DNA from: Linnemannia elongata
Taxonomy: Eukaryota; Mortierellomycota; Mortierellomycetes; Mortierellales; Mortierellaceae
Reading direction: 5' to 3'
Length of the DNA stretch: 64,000 nucleotides
Assembly: GCA_036320915.1 (NCBI GenBank)
Contig: JAXBDG010000010.1
Coordinates: 2,218,528 to 2,282,527, forward strand
The notes under the pieces are model-generated. The model made no database searches. It had not been told where the DNA came from and saw nothing but the letters and a program-made list of their open reading frames with translations. Positions 11,903 through 25,330 of this stretch are shown piece after piece; within the stretch, counting starts at the first letter, position 1, and each line of letters starts with the position of its first letter. The position numbers were made by a program, and so were the translations under genes.

Positions 11903-13573
11903 TTACGATCGGACTGGGACTTCGTAGAGGACATCGGCTCGAATGATGTACTTGGCGCCCTTCAAGACAGGTGAGCCCTCATGGAGGAGACTTCCCTTTG
12001 CCTCACCGTGAGGGAAGACCAGGACACTTCCAGCCCGAGGAGAGTTGGCCCTGGCATCCAAGAAACCAACATCTGCCGAAGGTGTGAAGAAGGTGGTTCC
12101 ACCGCCTTCGAACTCGTCATTCAAGTAGACCAAGAAGGTCAAGCGAGACCATCTCGTGCCGTTGTAGGCATCGTACATGTACTCGCCCGTGACGGGGTCC
12201 AGTCCACTTCCAGGCCATTGACCATCTACATGTGGACGGTAGATGGCTCCGGGAACATAGCGGTACACCCTCCACCTGGAGTTGATTCCCACAGCTCCAT
12301 GGCCGTCTCCGCTAGTCTCTGGGAAGTGGGACTTGCAGCGGTCAAAGATATGTCCCAACAGGTGGTCATCGGCCATCCAGAAAAAGTTGTGTGCCAGGAC
12401 CGAGACTGACTCGGAAGCAGTGCCGACCATGGGAACATCGGGTGTGAAGCCTACAGCCTCAGCGGCAGAAATCATTTGATGACACTCCTTGCGGGTCAGA
12501 ACGTCTTTGAGCAAGAATGCGCCAGGGACATGGGGCATGTTAATCCTCTCGACGGGTGGTTGTGCCAAAAGGTTGTCTTGGTAGCAAAGGCGGATAGTGC
12601 CTGGGTTAGAGAGATAGAGTGTGAAATCGTGAAGGTTGGGCGTCCTACGGAGAGGCCCTTTGGTGTGGGCGACGATCTTGAATGAAGACCTGTAATGCTC
12701 TGCTTCTTCCTCGGCTGTAGGTTTAGATATAGAAAGTAACATTGTCGTTTAGCAAATTTAGTCCGCAAATGCTACACTCGGTAATTCATCAACAACCCAA
12801 GTCAATTAATACTTACTGAAGAGGGTGCGGTTCAGGGCGGCATCATACTTTTGCACGTTGTCCTCCAACCTAGGAAAAGCCTGCCACATAGGGTGAGTAC
12901 GAACAGGATGCTCTTCCTCGACTCCAGACTGCTTTTGGGGTACCATCGAGGGATCGACGGTGCGGAGCATCGAGTCCAGAACTCGAAGGACAACAGGATC
13001 ACCAAACTCTCCGTTCTTGGCCGAAGCTGCGTCGCAGTCGCGGACCCATCTTTGGAGTGCACCTAGTTTGGGTACCTGTCCTTTTGTCCGCATCTCCTCC
13101 AATGCAGACATGGCATCGTTCCAACGACCGTCAACCAAAGCATCAGAGATACGGCCGATTGGCGTTTGTCCTATTGGAGTAAGTCAAGAACAGCACGATC
13201 GAGAGTGCATGTTGTTAGATATATATCGTCTAAGGGGCCATGAGGATGGTGGGAGAAAAGAGCTATCGATTATCCTACCCATGCCAGTGGTGGCTGTGGC
13301 GGTTTGCTGAAGCTGATGGACGACGGCACGAAGGGCCTTGCAGGCCTTTGAGCGGAAGACATCGGTGTGTTGTTCCAAGGCGAGGAGAGTTCTGAGGGTG
13401 GTGGCCATATCCTCATCCGAGACAATGCCGCCAAAGTTCTTTGAGTGCTCGAGGGTATCGACGGAAGAGTCGATATTCTCCTGGTCATCCTTCATATGGT
13501 GAGCTCCGACTCCTGTAGCGGTAACTTCAGCCAGGAGGCGTCTCCGCTTACGGTCTTTTCCTGCCTTTCCCAT
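11903..13573 (-). CDS. 2OG-Fe(II) dioxygenase, prolyl 4-hydroxylase-like
   Basis: Three exons, 13573-13279, 13170-12817 and 12714-11903, with closing phases, give 486 aa. The C-terminal half is a double-stranded beta-helix oxygenase. It shows YRPHVDGQWPG (HxD iron ligands), FLVYLNDEFEGGGTTFF (strand after HxD), and LLHEGSPVLKGAKYIIRADVLYE (distal His plus a Lys/Arg region binding 2-oxoglutarate). The N-terminus (MGKAGKDRKRRR) is strongly basic and could be nuclear. The middle region (about residues 100-220) is helical and not recognised. The family hydroxylates prolyl residues in proteins; the substrate is unknown here. A 438-bp bidirectional promoter region separates it from the next gene. 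Confidence 0.85.
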
Positions 13574-14011
13574 AGTAATTCCTTTGTTGAGTGTTTGTTG
13601 GAGAGAGAAAGAGTGTGTGTGTGTGTATGTAAGGCGTCGTTCAGCGAAGTAAAGAGAGAGAGAGAGTAAGTAGGTGCGTCGTCAAAGGGAAGCGTGAGAA
13701 TAGTGAGAAGGTCGACCAAAGCAGCTGGGTTTAGCGGTGGGAGCGAAAGAGGGAGAACAAAAAAAATCATGTTGGCACTTAACAAATATGGTTAAGGAAG
13801 GAAGGCGATAAACAACAGTCACACCATTTCGCGCAATAAAAAGCACCACCATTCAGGGAAAGGGGACAGACTGCTGCATCAACACCGACAACCTCATTCT
13901 ATTTTGACAAGGGCACAACACCCTCAAACAACCCGGGATCCGACCTTCGATCCCCCACAATCACATTACATTACATCTCTCACACACGCGCCTTTACTTC
14001 CTCGGAAACTA

Positions 14012-17000
14012 ATGGGTGGAACACGTCCAGCGCGCTCGGCCGCAAAGAAGGGCGCCTCAAAGATAAAGGCCGGAGCAAAGAAGCAAAGCTCAAAAAGTTC
14101 GGACGTCGACATGGACTCCGATAACTATGAACCAGCACCCGAAGGAGACGACGATGACGAGGACGAGTACGTCGAGCAAGCAAAGGACAAGAACCGTCAT
14201 AACGACGACGAAGACGATGAAGACGTGCATATGGAGGTGGACGAGGAACTGGACGAGGATGAAGACGTCAAGCCAAAGAAGCAACGGCGGCGCAAGCAAA
14301 CCAATAACTTTACAATTCCTTTGGAGGAGATGAACCGACTGTTGAGCACGCGCAACAATGCCGACACCCAGGCCGAAGGAGGAAACACAGCTAACGCAAC
14401 AGTTGCAGGGACAGAACTTAGTCTTGAACGGATGGGCGGAGAGGACGTCGTCGGGGCCTCCGTGTCCCTCCGTGCCAAAGCCAACGCAGCGGGAGAGCCC
14501 AAGCGGAGAGCTCAGAGGTCACGCCCCAACAAGCCCATGCACAAGAAGGGTGAGATGAACAGCTCGGAATCCCTCCCAGAGATCTGGAAGTCTTCGTATC
14601 AAGGTCCCACTCAGGAAGACATTCACTATGTCAGCATGCAACCGGAATATCTTACGACGACCGTCTATCCAAATATCGCTTCTAACATCAAAGACTTTCG
14701 CATCATTACGTACGTATGCAGCACAGGCTGTGCTGTTTTCTGTGTTTTTTTATAATACGCTGGACAATGACTAACCAGTACTTTCTTGTGTTGCACATTA
14801 GCGAGCCATCTGCCTTGGATGAGTATTTCCCAGTTTTGGCCACCACCAGCATCCATACAAGAGGACAGGACATTGACATGCGGACCATGACGGCCAAGTA
14901 CATGGAGTCGACAAATCGTAAGGGAAAGAATTGATCATTTGGAAGTGTAGCAAGCAAGGTGTGGAGACTATAATATTAATATTGGTCTAACGAGGTCGTC
15001 TCGATATTCCTTCCACGAAATAGAGACCGGCATCAACGACTATTATATTTTGAATGCAGGATTCTCGGTGTGGGCCATGGACTGGTGCCCTCTCCCGAGC
15101 GATGCTAAATCACCCAAGGACAACATGGACTATGTCGCCATCGGAGGGTTCCCAGATACTGCCGAGAATTGTATTGCACGCGACCAGCTATACCCACTTG
15201 GCAAACAAGATGCACACCCTAATATGATTCAGATCTGGAGCATGAACTGCAACACCAACGACCAAGGAATGCTTCAGGGCAACCCTGAGACCTACCTATC
15301 GCTCTGCATCCTGCACTCGTACGGCGCGGTACTCGACCTAAAATGGTGTCCGACTGGAGGCCACATGGGTGCTGTAAGTGCAGATGATATCGATATGCCA
15401 TGGAAGAAGGGTTCGCCATAGGAGAGGATTGGGATTAATCAGGTTTGCTTTTGACATTGCTTGTTTTATATTTTAGAGTTCTTCGAATGGAGATTTGACC
15501 AGACTCGGTATTCTCGCAGCGGTTTTCAGTGATGGTACCATTCGGATATTCAGTGTACCAGAACCAAAGAGCTTACAAGCGCACCTGGGCATTGGGACTC
15601 CCGAGGACTCATCACCCGAACCTATTTACAGTAAGTGTCCTGGTCTAGGGCAGGCGAGTGAATCGATTGGTATTGAACCTCTGATTTATGGAATAAATAC
15701 TGCAGAATGACTGATAACTCTATTAAACCCTCCGTTATTCACTGTATCTAATGCAGTCGAGTTCCCAGAGCCATTTGCGACGATAAGGATGGGCGATATC
15801 TGCTTCATGTGCATCAACTGGGGCACATCAGAGCGACTCGCTGCAGGACTGACCAACGGAACTATCGCTGTTTGGGACATGAAGCTCATGTTGAGCCAGA
15901 CCAAGGAGACTTTGGCAGAGAGAGACTCTGGTATGTATGAAATTGGTAGCGTTAATCAGCAGACGGCCGATGTCCTTTGGATCTCGTACGTACTTACCCC
16001 TTTGTCCCTCTTATACACGGTATGTGAAATTAGAGTATCTGGATCCGATTCATCTCCCTCAAGTTCATGACGTCAGTGTACGGTGCGTGGACTGGCTAAG
16101 GAGCGTGGACCCAGCAGAGGTGCCTTGGATTCTGGCCTCTTCTGGCTACGATGGCCGCATCAGATATACGGACCTTCACGACATCTATGTCCAGATCGAC
16201 ATCAAGACCATCCTCGGTGTGCCTATGGCATCTCTCTTCAACTCTTGGGCAGAGGCCATCGTCTATTGCGATTTTGACTTTGGAGGCAAAATGGACCAGC
16301 TTTATCTGGAATCGCGAGGCTTTCGTCTGTTCAATGCGAAGGGGACCATTTGGGACTTTTCTTCTTCAGACTACCAACCATTTGTCGCCGCTGCCATCTC
16401 GGACGGAAGAGTCAAAATCTCCAACCCAGCCTACAAGGCCAAACGCGGTTATGTAGGTTCAATACTGCAGCTTTTATCGTTTCGTGAATCTAATCCAAAA
16501 GCCAGCGTCCATAGTGTGAGCGAGAAAACCTAACCAGGGATCGCTACACTTACAGGGCCTAATCCAAAATAACCTTTATCAGGTGCAAGAGAACACGATG
16601 GATGCTGGTGGATCCTCTCAAATGGGCCCGACTTCATCGTCCACTCAAGCAGAAGAGGAAGGAAGGGCTCAAAGGTCCTCCTTTACATACAAGGAGGGCG
16701 AGGAAAGAGAGTACGTCTCCAAAACCGCAGGATACCTCTCCTTTTACGGTGCAAATGTTGCCGTTCAAAAGGTAATTTTTTAGACTGTGGTACTTGTGCT
16801 TCATGAAGCGTATTGTTTTCGAAGGATGTAAGAGACAGGCAACTAACCATTAGTATGAACTTCTAGGTGCAGTGGTCAAAATGCTTTCACTCTGCGGCGT
16901 GGCTGGCGTCTGGATCGGCAGGAGGACTGGTCAGGATCGACAATACAATGCTGCGGAAAGAGGAAGGAGGAAAAGGCAACAAGATCGCTTACCAACCAGA

Positions 17001-18309
17001 CGCTTACCTTCTGAAGAAGCGGATGGCCAAAGGTGGTAGTATTGGACCGGATGGGCAATATGTTCCAGCAAGAAAGGGTCGGCCTCCGAAAGAAGGAGGA
17101 CCTCGACGTCTGAACAAGGGGAAGAACGTTAAGAGGGCCACTACTAAGGCTACGACAACTTCTCGAAAGGGATCCAAAGCAAAATCGGCCGACAACGACC
17201 ATGATTCTGACGAAGAACTGGAGGCAGAGGAATCTGGACACGACGACGAGGATGACGAGGCTGACGATAATGCTGGCCAGTCTAGCAGCACACGAGGCCT
17301 GCGCGATGAAGATGAGTTTGTGGGACGCACCAAGGACAAAGACCCATCGATTGGTGAGAAACGAGCCACACGATTGTCGACTGGCCGACTTGCACCTATC
17401 TTTGCCAGAAAGTCGTCAAAGACTATTGCGGCTTCTGAGGAGGACGAAGAAGAGCGAGATGGGGTGCAGGAGGAAGACGATAATGAAGGAGACAGTGGAG
17501 AGGCAGAGGCTGAAAGGGCGTCGTCGCCATCCAAAAAGTCGACACGAAAACCTGCTCGCGCCGCAGTAGCAGCAACGTCGCCGAAAAAGGATCCTCCGAA
17601 ATCTCCAGGCAAACCCCGAGGACGACCTCGAAAGAATCCGCCTCTTGTCGACCCTGTCACGTCCAATCAGTCTCTGCTATCAATGATGATGATCTCGCGG
17701 TCAGAGCCTTCTGCAACGGACGAGACTGATGCAGCTTCCAAGGATACGTCGTTCGTCGATGTTGAGACGGCTGTAACAGTGGAAAGTAGCATTGAAGCCG
17801 CGGTGGCAATTGAATCGGCTATCTCTACTGCGCCTACGCAAGTTACGGCAACTATAGCGATAATCACTTCCAAGGCGAGTGCAGCGCGTGTTGAGGCCCC
17901 CAAGAGGCCCAGAGGAAGACCACCCAAAGCGCGACCCGCTATAACAGAGACGACAACAGCGACGGCAACTGGTGGTTCAGATGGTGAACCGGCTTCTGTG
18001 GTAGCGTCAAGCGAGACAGCATCAGCCCAAGGCACTGATAATGGCGCAGCTGCAGGCTCGGCGACGGATAATCGAGAGGCGGATATGCAGCAGGAGGAGG
18101 ATCCGCGCAGAGAGTCGAGTGAATCGGCGGTCTCATCACGTGCATCATCGGCAGTCCCGGAGGCAGTCGCAGCCGTAGCAGTCGCCAAGGCACCGACGGC
18201 GCCTGGCAAGAAGGGAGTGGCTGCACCGCGTATGACGAGGAAGCGCAAGGACGATGAAATGACCAAGGCCACGAACCGGACGCTGACCGATCTGTGGGGC
18301 AAGAAATAA
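14012..18309 (+). CDS. WD40-repeat protein with AT-hooks, TFIIIC subunit-like (GTF3C2/Sfc6 type)
   Basis: A multi-exon model: 14012-14709, 14802-14917, 15024-15373, 15477-15630, 15757-15930, 16034-16452, 16583-16771 and 16867-18309, about 1180 aa with closing phases. The N-terminus is basic then acidic. The middle carries WD-type blades (VWAMDWCP, VLDLKWCPTGG, GTIRIFSVPEP, GTIAVWDMKL, SSGYDGRIRYTDL, KCFHSAAWLASGSAGGLVRID). The C-terminal ~400 aa are disordered, with two AT-hook cores (KPRGRPRKNPP and KRPRGRPPKARP). This layout resembles the WD40 subunit of RNA polymerase III factor TFIIIC, which binds tRNA-gene promoters; that identity is inferred. The exon boundary near 15931-16033 is uncertain: a small extra exon (15960-15986) is conceivable. 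Confidence 0.72.
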
Positions 18310-20363
18310 GAGCAACGCCAAGGCCAATGATACAAAATTCAAGCGTTGTTTTTTTGCCACCAGCCCGACATCACTCCACTCCCTTGCACGCCCATTTGCT
18401 CAGTCCAAACCCCAGTGCCTCCATTAATACATAGTCGGTCCTTCTTGCTGTCGACTTTGGTATTAAACCCATTTCGCACTAATCCAGCAGTCTTGTCTCC
18501 ACAAGGCGCAACTCTTTTTTTGTTTTCCCCTGGCGTAACCTGTGCGAAAGAGCGTAGTTTCATTACTGGACGAGTCGCGCTTGCTCGTACTGTCCATCCT
18601 CTTACTTTTTTTTTTTTTTTTTTTTTTGTTGCTGTTGTTGTGTTCTTTCAAAAGAAAGTCAGGCGAGTAAGTCGACAAAGCTAAGTTGCAGCATGCGCTA
18701 TCCATTATCGCCTTGAGAGCAGCAATGCTAAAGTCTCCATTCGATCTACGCTTGCGTTTTGAGTTCGACTGCCATAGCATAGAGAAGTGAGAGAGTCGAA
18801 TCAAAACGAGATGAGGCGAGGCGAGGGAGGTGAGAAGTCAAAGGGATGCTCACACATTTTTATTTCCGTTTGTGTTCTTTTGGAGGATTGGCAAAGCTGT
18901 TTGTTGGGCCATGGGTGTCTGGGTGGGGGCGAAGCAAAGTAGGGATAATGGCAAGGAGGGAAGGAAGGGAAGGTGACACTTTTTCGTGGATGTTAGGCAC
19001 CCTTTTGGTTCCATAAGCTTTGTAGTCCATAAGGACAAAAGCCAAGAAGGGCTTTTGGGAGAGTCGCGTCATGGGGCTGGACTCTTTTTATTTTTTGTTC
19101 TATTTTTTCCTTTTTCATCGAACAAAGCAAGAAACACTTGGCACAACCCCAACCGCTAGTCTAATATGCTCCAACACTTGGCAATCAACTAACCAATGCC
19201 TTTGTTCACCTACCTTTGCCCTTTCTTCAAGAACCCAGTAAGTTCTGGTTATCGCTCTCCTTTGAACTTGAACGCCGGCTATGATCATCATCATCACCGA
19301 CCATGACGCACCCATGAAAGGAAGGGAAAAAAACACAGGAGAATAAGGAAGGAAAGGAGACTCCCTGATGTTTATTTGTGTTCAGCGTCATTTGGCCACA
19401 AGACGTCATGGTCAGTATCTTATTTAAATGAGGCGTAGTTAAGCTAGCCAGGACTGTAGAGGGACCATAGGAGAAAGGACCCAGGCCATTAAATGTCTAG
19501 ATATGATCTGGTTTCTAGTACTACTAATAAAAGGTGAAAGTCGTGTGTGTGTGCACAGGTGGAAGGAGTCGTGACGACTTGTACAGTACAGCACAGGAAC
19601 GACTAAGAAGAGCAAGGGGGCGTCAGGGAGAGTTGATTGTTTGATTTGGTCGCTTGACGCTTGCGGTATATATGGACGTACTGGCATCTGAGCATGTTAT
19701 ACCTATCCAGTCAGTCAATCAGTTCATACGCACACACACGCACACGCACACGCGCACCGTACGGAAAAGGACAAGGAGGGAGCAAGCAGAGAGCAGGAGC
19801 CAATCAGAGCAGGGCCACGCATATTAGTGCGGCTCATATATAGAAAGAGTAAAGAGTAGAGAGGAGATTGAATCAAAGTCGACAGAAGGTCAGAAGACAG
19901 TCACCAGTGTCGACCGACGAGAAAAAATATTTGCCTTCCCCTCCAAAGGGACACAGTCGACAGAGAAATGAGCAGACCCCGTCGCACATCGCCCACTCTC
20001 TGTCTCTCTCTCATACGGAGATATTCATATTCCCAACGTAATAAATAAATACCTTTGGCGAACACGCACGTCTCTTCTTTCTTCCTTCTCTCTCTTCTTC
20101 TTTCATCAACAATCGTTTTTTTCACTCGCAACCCTCTCTCTTACTCTCTTATTTTCCTTGAACGTCTCTGTTCTACCTCCAACCAAGCAACAACTTCGCC
20201 CACACTTCGCCCTCGACTCCGCTTCTCTCCTCCTTCCTCTTCTCACACCGCCGCAGCCAGTCAACCCATTTCTCTTCAACAGCCAACTACACACAACACA
20301 ACAACGCACACAAACAAAACCACTCCCTCTACCTCCTCTTCAAACCCTTTCATATTAACCAAC
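18310..20363. other. 2-kb intergenic region, no gene seen
   Basis: Contains a poly-T run (about 18606-18627), a CA-rich stretch (about 19730-19758) and, from about 20080, the pyrimidine-rich leader of ATG8. The open frames here are short, overlapping and of low coding quality. No RNA gene was recognised. Confidence 0.6.
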
Positions 20364-21267
20364 ATGGTCCGCTCAGCTTTCCAGCAAGAACATACCTTTG
20401 GTACGTTATCTCCTCTCTTCTTTCCTGTCTTTGCTGACAAAGAAAGCAGAAGCAACGAAACAAAGTCTTGTCGTTGTCTTGGCGTTGTCTTTCCATAGCA
20501 ATCCTGACCAGTATTCTTTCTTTTCTGTAAATTACAATAGAGAAGCGCAAGGCAGAAGCAGAGCGCATCCGTCAGAAGTACCCTGACCGCATTCCCGTAA
20601 GTGTTCCTTCAGTCCTCTGGACTCGAGAAAAAAATCCTTGGCAAACAAGAAATTATCCACCGAGTCATCGTTCCATCCTTCTTCCACCCATCATATTTCC
20701 TCATTTTTCTTGTGAACTAAAGGAAATCAAAGCCACCGCTGGTCACCAGATTGAATGACCGTTTCGCCATCACACCCAAGTCTTGCCCCTTTGCAATTAC
20801 ACATCACCCAATTTTCCTATCTGTACGAGCATCCATTTACACACACATGCATGCATTCATACCCCATCAAAATTATCACCACCACCAAGGAAAAAACATG
20901 CCCAGTGTACTACCTCGCACACAAATTCACATGATATAAAAACCTTCTAACCATCATGCTTCTATTTTAATTGCAATAGGTCATTTGCGAGCGCATCGAG
21001 AAGTCAGACATTGCCCAGATCGACAAGAAAAAGTACCTCGTCCCCTCGGACTTGACTGTCGGCCAGTTTGTTTACGTGATCCGCAAGCGCATCAAGCTCT
21101 CCCCCGAGAAGGCCATCTTCATCTTTGTCAACGAGGTTCTTCCCCCCACAGCGGCCTTGATGTCGTCCATCTATGAGGAGCATCAGGACAAGGATGGCTT
21201 CCTCTACATCACCTACTCGGGCGAGAACACCTTTGGCGCAGATTTGGAGGCTTACGAGTCACATTAA
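20364..21267 (+). CDS. ATG8: Autophagy ubiquitin-like protein Atg8 (GABARAP type)
   Basis: Three exons, 20364-20400, 20541-20596 and 20980-21267, give 126 aa. The frame runs [19 protein letters not shown], then [20 protein letters not shown], the ubiquitin-like core [20 protein letters not shown], and [11 protein letters not shown]. The Gly of NTFG is the expected Atg4 cleavage and phosphatidylethanolamine-conjugation site; nine residues follow it (ADLEAYESH) as the removable tail. Atg8 coats autophagosome membranes and binds cargo receptors. The two introns early in the gene, with a large second one (383 bp), leave most of the protein in exon 3. Confidence 0.97.
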
Positions 21268-21753
21268 AGAGTGCCGAGAAGTTTCTCTATCTCTTGCTCT
21301 TGTTCTCTCTCCATCGCTCCTTCGTTGGCTTTCTTTGTCACCTTTTGTCTCTCGAGATGCACATGATAAAGAACAGAACAAAAAAACAAGAACAAAAAAC
21401 ATACTGCAACCAACAAAGGCAATAACGTACCATTTGTACGTTCTTCTTTTGCTTAACTTTTTTTCTTGCTTTTCTTTTCTTTTGTCCAATGGGTCAAAGA
21501 TGCGCATCCACCTTGTCCTTTTGTAATTTCTTGTACCATTTGCTTTTTCTTTTGCTCCCCTCCCGCTGTATTTTGTATTATCATCCATTTGCTTCGTCTT
21601 GAACCCGCCTTCACAACTAGAGCATGAAGCGCTCCTTCCCTCCGCCATCGGGCCTTCTTTTTTTTTGCTTTTTTCCGTAATAAAAAATCTTGAAAAAACC
21701 AAACATTTAATAATTGCATCATGGAATAGACGCGTTCTAAAAGAATCCTCCGC

Positions 21754-22899
21754 TCAAGGTGCCATTTCTTGACCAAGCTTTGTCAGACCCTCTCCTTTTG
21801 CAGAAGTTCCACTGGTGGATGCATCAGCTGATGTTGCTGTCTCCTCGGCGACGCGTTCCCCCGCCTGGATGACGGCCTCGATGTATTGGTTGGCCTCCTG
21901 GGTCAAAGTTTCGACGTCTATCCTGCTCAGTGCCAAGTCGCGTGCCTCCTTGTACTCGGTGTCCGACAACAACAGTCCATGTTCGACCTCACGTCTCTTC
22001 CAGTACTCGACAAACTGCTTCCTCAACAAGGGATCTCTCAACGACGCCACTCTGGCCAACTGCAGGGCACGGTGACGCTGAATCATAGCCTCTTGAGCCT
22101 GGCAGAGATCGTTCAAGATCTCGACCTCACCGCGAGGACCCGTGGACTTGCCCGAACGATAGATCAGACCCATCAATGTTAGAGTCATGAGGGCCAAGGA
22201 TCCGTGCCGCACCGCATAGGCGCCTCTTGCTCCAACAAGAAACTGTTCCTGCTTGACCAACGTCGACAGGTTGGCGACCTCGGAGGACGAATGCAAGACC
22301 GAGTATTCCAGAAGAGCCAAGACAACCAATCCTGCCGAGCCCCAGGTCCTCTGACGGTTCAGGTGGGATGTCTGGGTGGTGGCCATGCCGAGGAGGATGG
22401 CCATGCCTGCGTAGGAGGCCAGAGCGCTGGGAAAGAGATACATCAGATAGTCGTTTCTTTCGGAGCAATGGTCACAATTGAGGAACGCATCCTGGCCATA
22501 CACGATATAGACGAGTCGACTCTCCATGGCCTTGAACTGCTCCCGCATGGAGTCTGGAAACTTTTGCAAAAAAGTCGGATCGGCGGCTGAGCGTTCCTTC
22601 CAAGACTGGTGGAGGATAAAGTTGGGACAGTCGGCGGGAAGGGAGAGGGTCTTGAAGACATTGGGTTGATTGTAGAAGGTCAACTGGGCCAGGTGGAAGA
22701 GGGTCGCAGCGGAAAGGAGGAGATACATGAACTGGCTCCATTTGTTAGGCGGTTGTTGTTGCCTGGCTGAGCTCTGCTTGTTGTTGAGTCTTTGCAGTGG
22801 AGAAGGAGGGGGAGCCTTGGCGAAGAAGGAGCGGACGGCCTTGATGATGTATGGGAATCCGATGACAAGCAGGACCTGGATGATGGACGAGTCGAGCAT
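21754..22899 (-). CDS. Uncharacterised polytopic membrane protein
   Basis: A single-exon 381-aa protein. About five hydrophobic segments are visible: residues ~5-22, ~58-78, ~150-172, ~185-203 and ~232-250. A lumenal or loop segment between the second and third carries Cys residues (DCPNF and NCDHC). The C-terminal ~130 aa are soluble and helical, followed by a Ser/Thr/Ala-rich tail. I do not recognise the family; it looks like a conserved fungal membrane protein. It is convergent with ATG8 and divergent from the zinc-finger gene, sharing a promoter region of about 600 bp. Confidence 0.7.
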   Translation of the reverse strand: MLDSSIIQVLLVIGFPYIIKAVRSFFAKAPPPSPLQRLNNKQSSARQQQPPNKWSQFMYLLLSAATLFHLAQLTFYNQPNVFKTLSLPADCPNFILHQSWKERSAADPTFLQKFPDSMREQFKAMESRLVYIVYGQDAFLNCDHCSERNDYLMYLFPSALASYAGMAILLGMATTQTSHLNRQRTWGSAGLVVLALLEYSVLHSSSEVANLSTLVKQEQFLVGARGAYAVRHGSLALMTLTLMGLIYRSGKSTGPRGEVEILNDLCQAQEAMIQRHRALQLARVASLRDPLLRKQFVEYWKRREVEHGLLLSDTEYKEARDLALSRIDVETLTQEANQYIEAVIQAGERVAEETATSADASTSGTSAKGEGLTKLGQEMAP

Positions 22900-23500
22900 C
22901 TTTTTTGTCTTTTGTCGCTCCTCGCGTTGTTTCGTCTTGTTGAGGTTGCTGTCAAAGGGAGCTCACTTTCTCTATTGCTGGTGAGGTGACAGGCAGCGAC
23001 GAGTGTTGGCTGAACGAGAGAGGAAGGGAGGTGAGTGAAAAAGACGAGGAAGAGGAAGAGGAAGAGGAACGAGGAACGAGGAAGACAGAGAAGAGGAACA
23101 AGGGGTATGGTGTGAACAGGGGGGACTTTTCGAGAGGAGAGAGCTGATGAGCATCGAGGTGATGCGATGAGAGATGAGAGCGAAAAGAACGACCGACAGA
23201 CGTGGTCGAATTGAGCCAATTCTTATGAATGTGAAAGGGGTGTGAAAGGGGCGCAATGAAGGAGGAAGAAGGGGCGTGAAAAATGAACGACTGAAAGTGG
23301 CTTTGCACACTCCCAGAAGAAGGAAGAACCTTTTTTTTCCTCCATTACTTGCCTTCTTTCTTTACCTCACTCAACTCGCAAGGAGGACACAGGACAAGGG
23401 ACAAGGCGAGGATCAGCAAACAGAAGACCAACAAACAGAACGACACATAAGCTCATATAAGAAACAACTTCATCTTCAAAGAAGTAGCAAATGCATCCTC

Positions 23501-24905
23501 ATGGAAGACAACAGCCTGGAGTCCCTTCCATCTCCATCCGCGACCTCCACCACTCCTACGACCACAACTGCAACGACAACAATCTCATCAAATACTACTC
23601 GGGCATCGATAGCTGAACTTGCCGCTACAACAGGCTCCGCCACAACTGGCTGTATTCCAGAGCGTCAACAGCAGTCAGATCAACTAGCGGCTGCACCAGC
23701 CAAGAAGCGCCACCATGACCTTCCTTATGATTGGCAGCTCTTGTCACAGGAGGAACTTGATCGTATCGCCTACAACTCGCGTCGACAGACAAAGGCGAGA
23801 CAAAGAGTATGCTTGCATTGATCGCTCTTGTACCATCCCTGTTAAAGATTGTTCAGTTGCAAAGCTTATACTTAATGGAAACTCATGCTGTGGTGATGTT
23901 GACGATCAATTGAAATAGGCGAACCCCCCGAAGTGTGCGTATTGTCCAGAGGCCAGGTTTAATTCTATGATCATGCTGTCAACACATTATCTTTCAAGAC
24001 GGCATCTCGCTCGAGCCCGGAAACAAGAGCAGACTCATGGCCAGGGGCAAGATCAGGCACAAAATGCTGATACCGACGAGCACACGTCAGGAACTATATC
24101 ATCTCTGCAAGGCACTGCTATCTCCGTCGCAGCCAGCAGCCCTAGTCACGATGTTTCCATGGAAGGTGCTGTCGCCGCTTCCGAGAGTAACCTTGCTACC
24201 CAAGAACATCCAATAGGGACAAAGAAGACTGCCATTCAGAGGAAACGGAGACAGGAGCGGGACCGGAAGAAAGCGAGAGCTCATTTGGAGAAGCATTCGA
24301 AGCGAGGTCACAGTGTTGTAAGCCAGCGCGCCCAGGGTCAGGAAGAGATGAAAGATGAGTTTGACGCGATAATGTCAACGAGTAATGACATGTTGGAGGA
24401 TAAACACCGTAATAGCCACAAGGACGACGAAAAAGTCTCGACAGCTCCGTCTGACTCTTCAGCGCAACTCGCCCTGAGAGACACCTCGAGTCCACTTGTG
24501 TCAGGAGGCGACATTGCAGCATCCATAGCGTTAGCAACTCCATCGATATCCAATGCCAGTTACCTTCGACAGCAACAACAACCACAACGACAGAGGCGGT
24601 ATTGTTCGATATGCAGTTCAAGCTGGCGGCAAGAACGGGCTTGGAAGGGTCATTTGCTCAGTGCACAACATCTGCGACACACCTTGGCCACCATGCATCA
24701 AATAGCCCCAGATATCCAGCCGTATGGACGGGTGGACGTCATGGCCTCGATGGACCCGTTTGGATGGGGCACCGGTGCAGGGGTGGTAGAAGAAGAGGAA
24801 GAATCGGATGATGAGGAGGAAGGGGATGGTAATGACGATGCCAGCAACAACGTGGAGGGCAAAGCAGGAGATGACGACGGTGACGATATGGAAATGAGTG
24901 ATTGA
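23501..24905 (+). CDS. Two-zinc-finger protein, function unknown
   Basis: Two exons, 23501-23806 and 23919-24905, phase 0, give 430 aa. The N-terminus is Ser/Thr-rich. A conserved helix (DLPYDWQLLSQEELDRIAY) precedes the intron. Two C2H2-like fingers of the long-spaced type follow: CAYCPEARFNSMIMLSTHYL with SRRH, and CSICSSSWRQERAWKGHLL with SAQH. Between them lies a basic coiled region (KRRQERDRKKARAHLEKHSK). The C-terminus is very acidic. The layout suggests an RNA- or protein-binding nuclear factor; no specific assignment is possible. An overlapping ATG at 23491 is out of frame. Confidence 0.72.
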
Positions 24906-25295
24906 ATGATGAAAATAAATTCAAAGTATTCCTGCCCCAATACAAAATGAATGACAAAAACGGCGGAAACATAGCTGTGGCTCAACTCCTTAACGGCCAC
25001 AGCGGAGACCTTTGGGATGTTATCCCATCTCTGTTGGAGTGCAGTCGATCTCCGACGATGATTGACAGTCATGACGTGACTAAGGGTTGAAGGTAGGGGG
25101 GAGTAGAAAAGGAAGAGGTGTTTGTTGAAGGAGAAGTAGAAGGAGAAGGATTGTCGATGACAATGTGATGGCAGTGGTAGCGACGATATTTGATAGACAG
25201 GGCCGGTGCGTGGAAAAGTTCTCCTTTCGTAAATAAACAAACAAACGAACGAGTAAACAATGACATCGAATGAGATTAACATAGAGAGCAGCAGC

Positions 25296-25330
<35 letters not shown>
